A stretch of 64,000 bases of DNA from Liolophura sinensis (taxonomy: Eukaryota > Mollusca > Polyplacophora > Chitonida > Chitonidae): assembly GCF_032854445.1 (NCBI RefSeq), contig NC_088303.1:14145501-14209500 (forward strand), read 5' to 3'. The notes under the pieces are model-generated. The model was not told the origin of the DNA and did not search any database. It worked only from the letters and a program-made list of their open reading frames with translations. The position numbers were made by a program, and so were the translations under genes. Below, piece after piece: positions 61,765-64,000 of this stretch (positions are counted from its first letter, which is position 1; the number at the start of each line of letters is the position of its first letter).

Positions 61765-62412
61765 CCTTTGATCTTCTCTTCTGTTATTGTCAATCAGTTA
61801 CAGCCTCCCCGGCTCTCTTCTGTACATTAATCAGTGAGTTTCAACTTTACAATTATTTCATTATTGTGTCTGGCTACTCTGTATTATACAACATTATGGT
61901 GACAGAGTCAAAGACAGCCATGCCCAAAAAGACCGAGATGAAAGTTTACTTTGCCTTTGAATTTAGTTTCACTAAAGGGCATGGCTGTTTCTGATAATGA
62001 TCTTTGGAAGGGTGTGGAAACAAGGAATTAATCCTACAAACCACAAATTGATTAAAATCGTTTGATGTCGTTTGTGGTTTCCTGTTACGGCGAATCAAAG
62101 ACAACTTGTGTCGTGCGAGAACCGAACTTCAATCATATTAGTCTGATGTGAACCATTAATGATTGGGTCGGAACGGAAATTCTCCCCTCGCGTGGGGCTT
62201 TATAAACTTATCAGCAGCCTAGGCTGCATTTATTGTCTTTTGCAGCCTTCAACTTGCCTTTACTTGTCAATCCCCCTTTGGTAGAAAATCGGGAGACTTT
62301 AGAGTCAGTTTTTGAGGATTTCCTAAGGCTGCGTCAACCTTTTAGCCCCAGTTTGGCCGCTGAGTTCCTATTGATCACACTGAACCGACCATTCCAGTGC
62401 GCCCTTTGATCT
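61765..62412. promoter_or_regulatory. distal TCF/LEF cluster with inverted RUNX motifs
   Basis: CCTTTGATCT at 61765-61774 and 62403-62412 are both AGATCAAAGG on the minus strand. AATCAAAG lies at 62093-62100. AAACCACAAA at 62038-62047 and TTTGTGGTTT at 62071-62080 form a perfect inverted pair of RUNX-type sites around TTGATTAAAATCG and a TTTGATG. Lies 31 kb upstream of nkd; target by position only. Confidence 0.5.
61914..61988. repeat. 12-bp inverted repeat, hairpin candidate
   Basis: ACAGCCATGCCC at 61914-61925 and GGGCATGGCTGT at 61977-61988 pair perfectly across 51 nt. The inner TGAAA/TTTCA adds a short second stem. Confidence 0.8.
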
Positions 62413-64000
62413 TCGTTTCTCCGATCTTTGTCGATCAGTTAAATTGAATACAGCCAGCTCTATCAAAACACAAACAGTTCCAACCCGTTCTTGGAATCCC
62501 CTGTAACCTGTACACTTCCGGTCTTCTTATCGCAGGCGAAATGCAAGCTGGGGAGTTGTCCGAAAAATGTAAGCTCGGTCAAAAGTCAGGGAAACGAAAC
62601 TTTCTGTTACTGGCAACATTTGTTGCTTCCCTTTTCATGTCATCATGTAACCAGGAGAGTCAACTGTTCACAAAGAAAAACTGATTCGCGAAAAGAATGT
62701 AAATCGGGAATAGGGGATCCTCAATGTGCCTGTCTCTAACTATAGAGTGAGGCAGTACAGCTGTCGCGTTCTCGGTCAGCGTGTATGGGCAGGTCTGTGT
62801 GCGTCTGAATGTTGTCTGGCCATATCTCGGTTACAATTTATTTCAAATCCTTCTAATTTTCACTACAGATTGCATTGTGGGCGCTGCATTGTAAGGAATG
62901 TTCTCCTCATTTCTTATTTTTCTGGGTTTCCTTTGCAACATACTACATTTTACATATAATGTCTTCCTTGTTCGGCCATTTCAAAGTTAATAATTGTCAC
63001 TATATTTTTAATACAGTCCTTCAAACCTTCGCCAAGGCTTCACCCTGACAAACATAGCTGTAAACTTAAATTTTCCCTTCACGGGAACACAGTGAGTAGA
63101 GGAGAAGGTTGACCATCTGTCAGTTGTTTCCAATGTCGTTAATTGAAACTGAAAGGAAAATAGGTCTCTTGCGGTTTAGCCTACAAGCATGTGTCACCCC
63201 TTTAAGCCTCTTAATAAGGACTCACATGTATCAATGTTGATTTATCCCTCTTGCTCATTCGCCTAAAGCCTTCTTTTCACATCAGTCCCTGAGCAATGAC
63301 TTCTGGCGCAGGCTCGAATCCAACTCTTGTTGATTAGGTTGTAGTTTTAGGTTTAGGACATTGTCTTAACACCAATCAAAGAAATAAATACATTTTCTAC
63401 GCTTTACCTCCACTTCAAGAAAGATAATTTAATACACTTACTAACTCAAATCTGACTGACATAATATGTTATCTACCCATTCATGATAATTCTACAATTA
63501 CATCAGACGGCCCCAGATTCGCAGTACTGTATCTCTCTCTTTCGTCCGCGTTCTAATCCCCTTGATCCGTCACAAACACGGGAAGAAACTTCAGGAAGAT
63601 CGAAGCTCCCAATTCTCATCAATGTTTAACAAAGAATCACTCACCAGGGTTCATCAATAATTTCCAATAAGGATAAATGCAGTTCCTACTTATCCTCAAA
63701 CATACGCGCTGGAATTCCACACCAAAGTCATTCATACGTGGGCTAATTGTACCTGGACACCATAGCATGGCCTTTGATGTTTGCCGAACATAAAGGTAAG
63801 CCAGGTCTTTGGGCGATTCGACCATCGTAACCTGATCTCCCTCTAAAGACAAGCAAGGAGCGTGTGTAGAAACACTAAGCCTTTATCTGAATCCAGCAAG
63901 AGCAGGATTTCAAACGCTTCCACGGCCTATGGATAGAGTTTTCTCTCCGCTCTGATCTGTCAAGCGGTTACCTTAGAGTTCCGTCAGACTTAACTTCTCC
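62413..64000. other. no gene seen; terminal stretch
   Basis: CCTTTGATGT at 63771-63780 is another ACATCAAAGG (minus). GGCTCGAATCC near 63312 with a tail-like ACCAATCAAAGAAATAAATA at 63371-63390 looks like the 3' part of a tRNA-derived SINE. No exon recognised. Confidence 0.45.

Noticed and set aside
61510-61994. Overlapping frames of 77 and 104 codons
   Set aside because: No domain or homology recognised, and they overlap the TCF cluster, which is a better explanation of the unusual composition.

Overview
The window is eukaryotic, AT-rich (about 60% by eye) and almost entirely non-coding. It carries at least nine copies or fragments of a tRNA-derived SINE. The element has a tRNA-like head, a body with a CATTATGG motif and a TTTATTTATTTGATTG-type tail (as read on one strand). 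I know this repeat from mollusc sequence, so a mollusc is likely and another lophotrochozoan is possible. No open frame behaves like a bacterial gene, and the longest frames (at most 207 codons) are chance frames.

One gene can be supported: the 5' part of a naked cuticle (nkd) homologue on the minus strand. Four coding exons were found by splice-site reading. They are exon 1 (30901-30925), exon 2 (29299-29396), exon 3 (2492-2540) and exon 4 (1049-1167). The reading phases at all three junctions agree, and they encode about 96 residues. The protein starts MGKLQSKQ, which matches the myristoylated N-terminus of vertebrate NKD2. It ends with RSLNIE, which lines up with the residues just before the EF-hand/Dishevelled-binding region of NKD proteins. 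The EF-hand exon and the rest of the gene lie left of position 1. The introns are about 1.5, 26.8 and 1.3 kb, and a GC box and CCAAT motif lie just upstream of exon 1.

Layout: 1-1048 is partial intron 4. 1049-30925 holds the nkd exons and their introns, with a 26.8 kb intron 2. 30926-31170 is the promoter region. 31170-64000 is upstream DNA in which I see no gene, broken by SINEs and by three large minisatellites at 38.7-39.4, 48.2-49.9 and 52.4-53.9 kb. Smaller repeats, an 83-bp dimeric array, foldbacks and a G-quadruplex candidate lie in intron 2.

The most interesting signal is regulatory. The TCF/LEF core ATCAAAGG occurs at least 19 times (about 2.5 expected from composition), and six of these are the textbook AGATCAAAGG (about 0.15 expected). 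They are split between intron 2 (11) and the upstream DNA (8) and fall in clusters. nkd is a classic Wnt-induced Wnt antagonist in fly and vertebrates, so this window looks like a Wnt feedback regulatory landscape. Several clusters carry extra motifs: an octamer, paired RUNX sites, CTAATTAG pairs and an inverted TCF pair.
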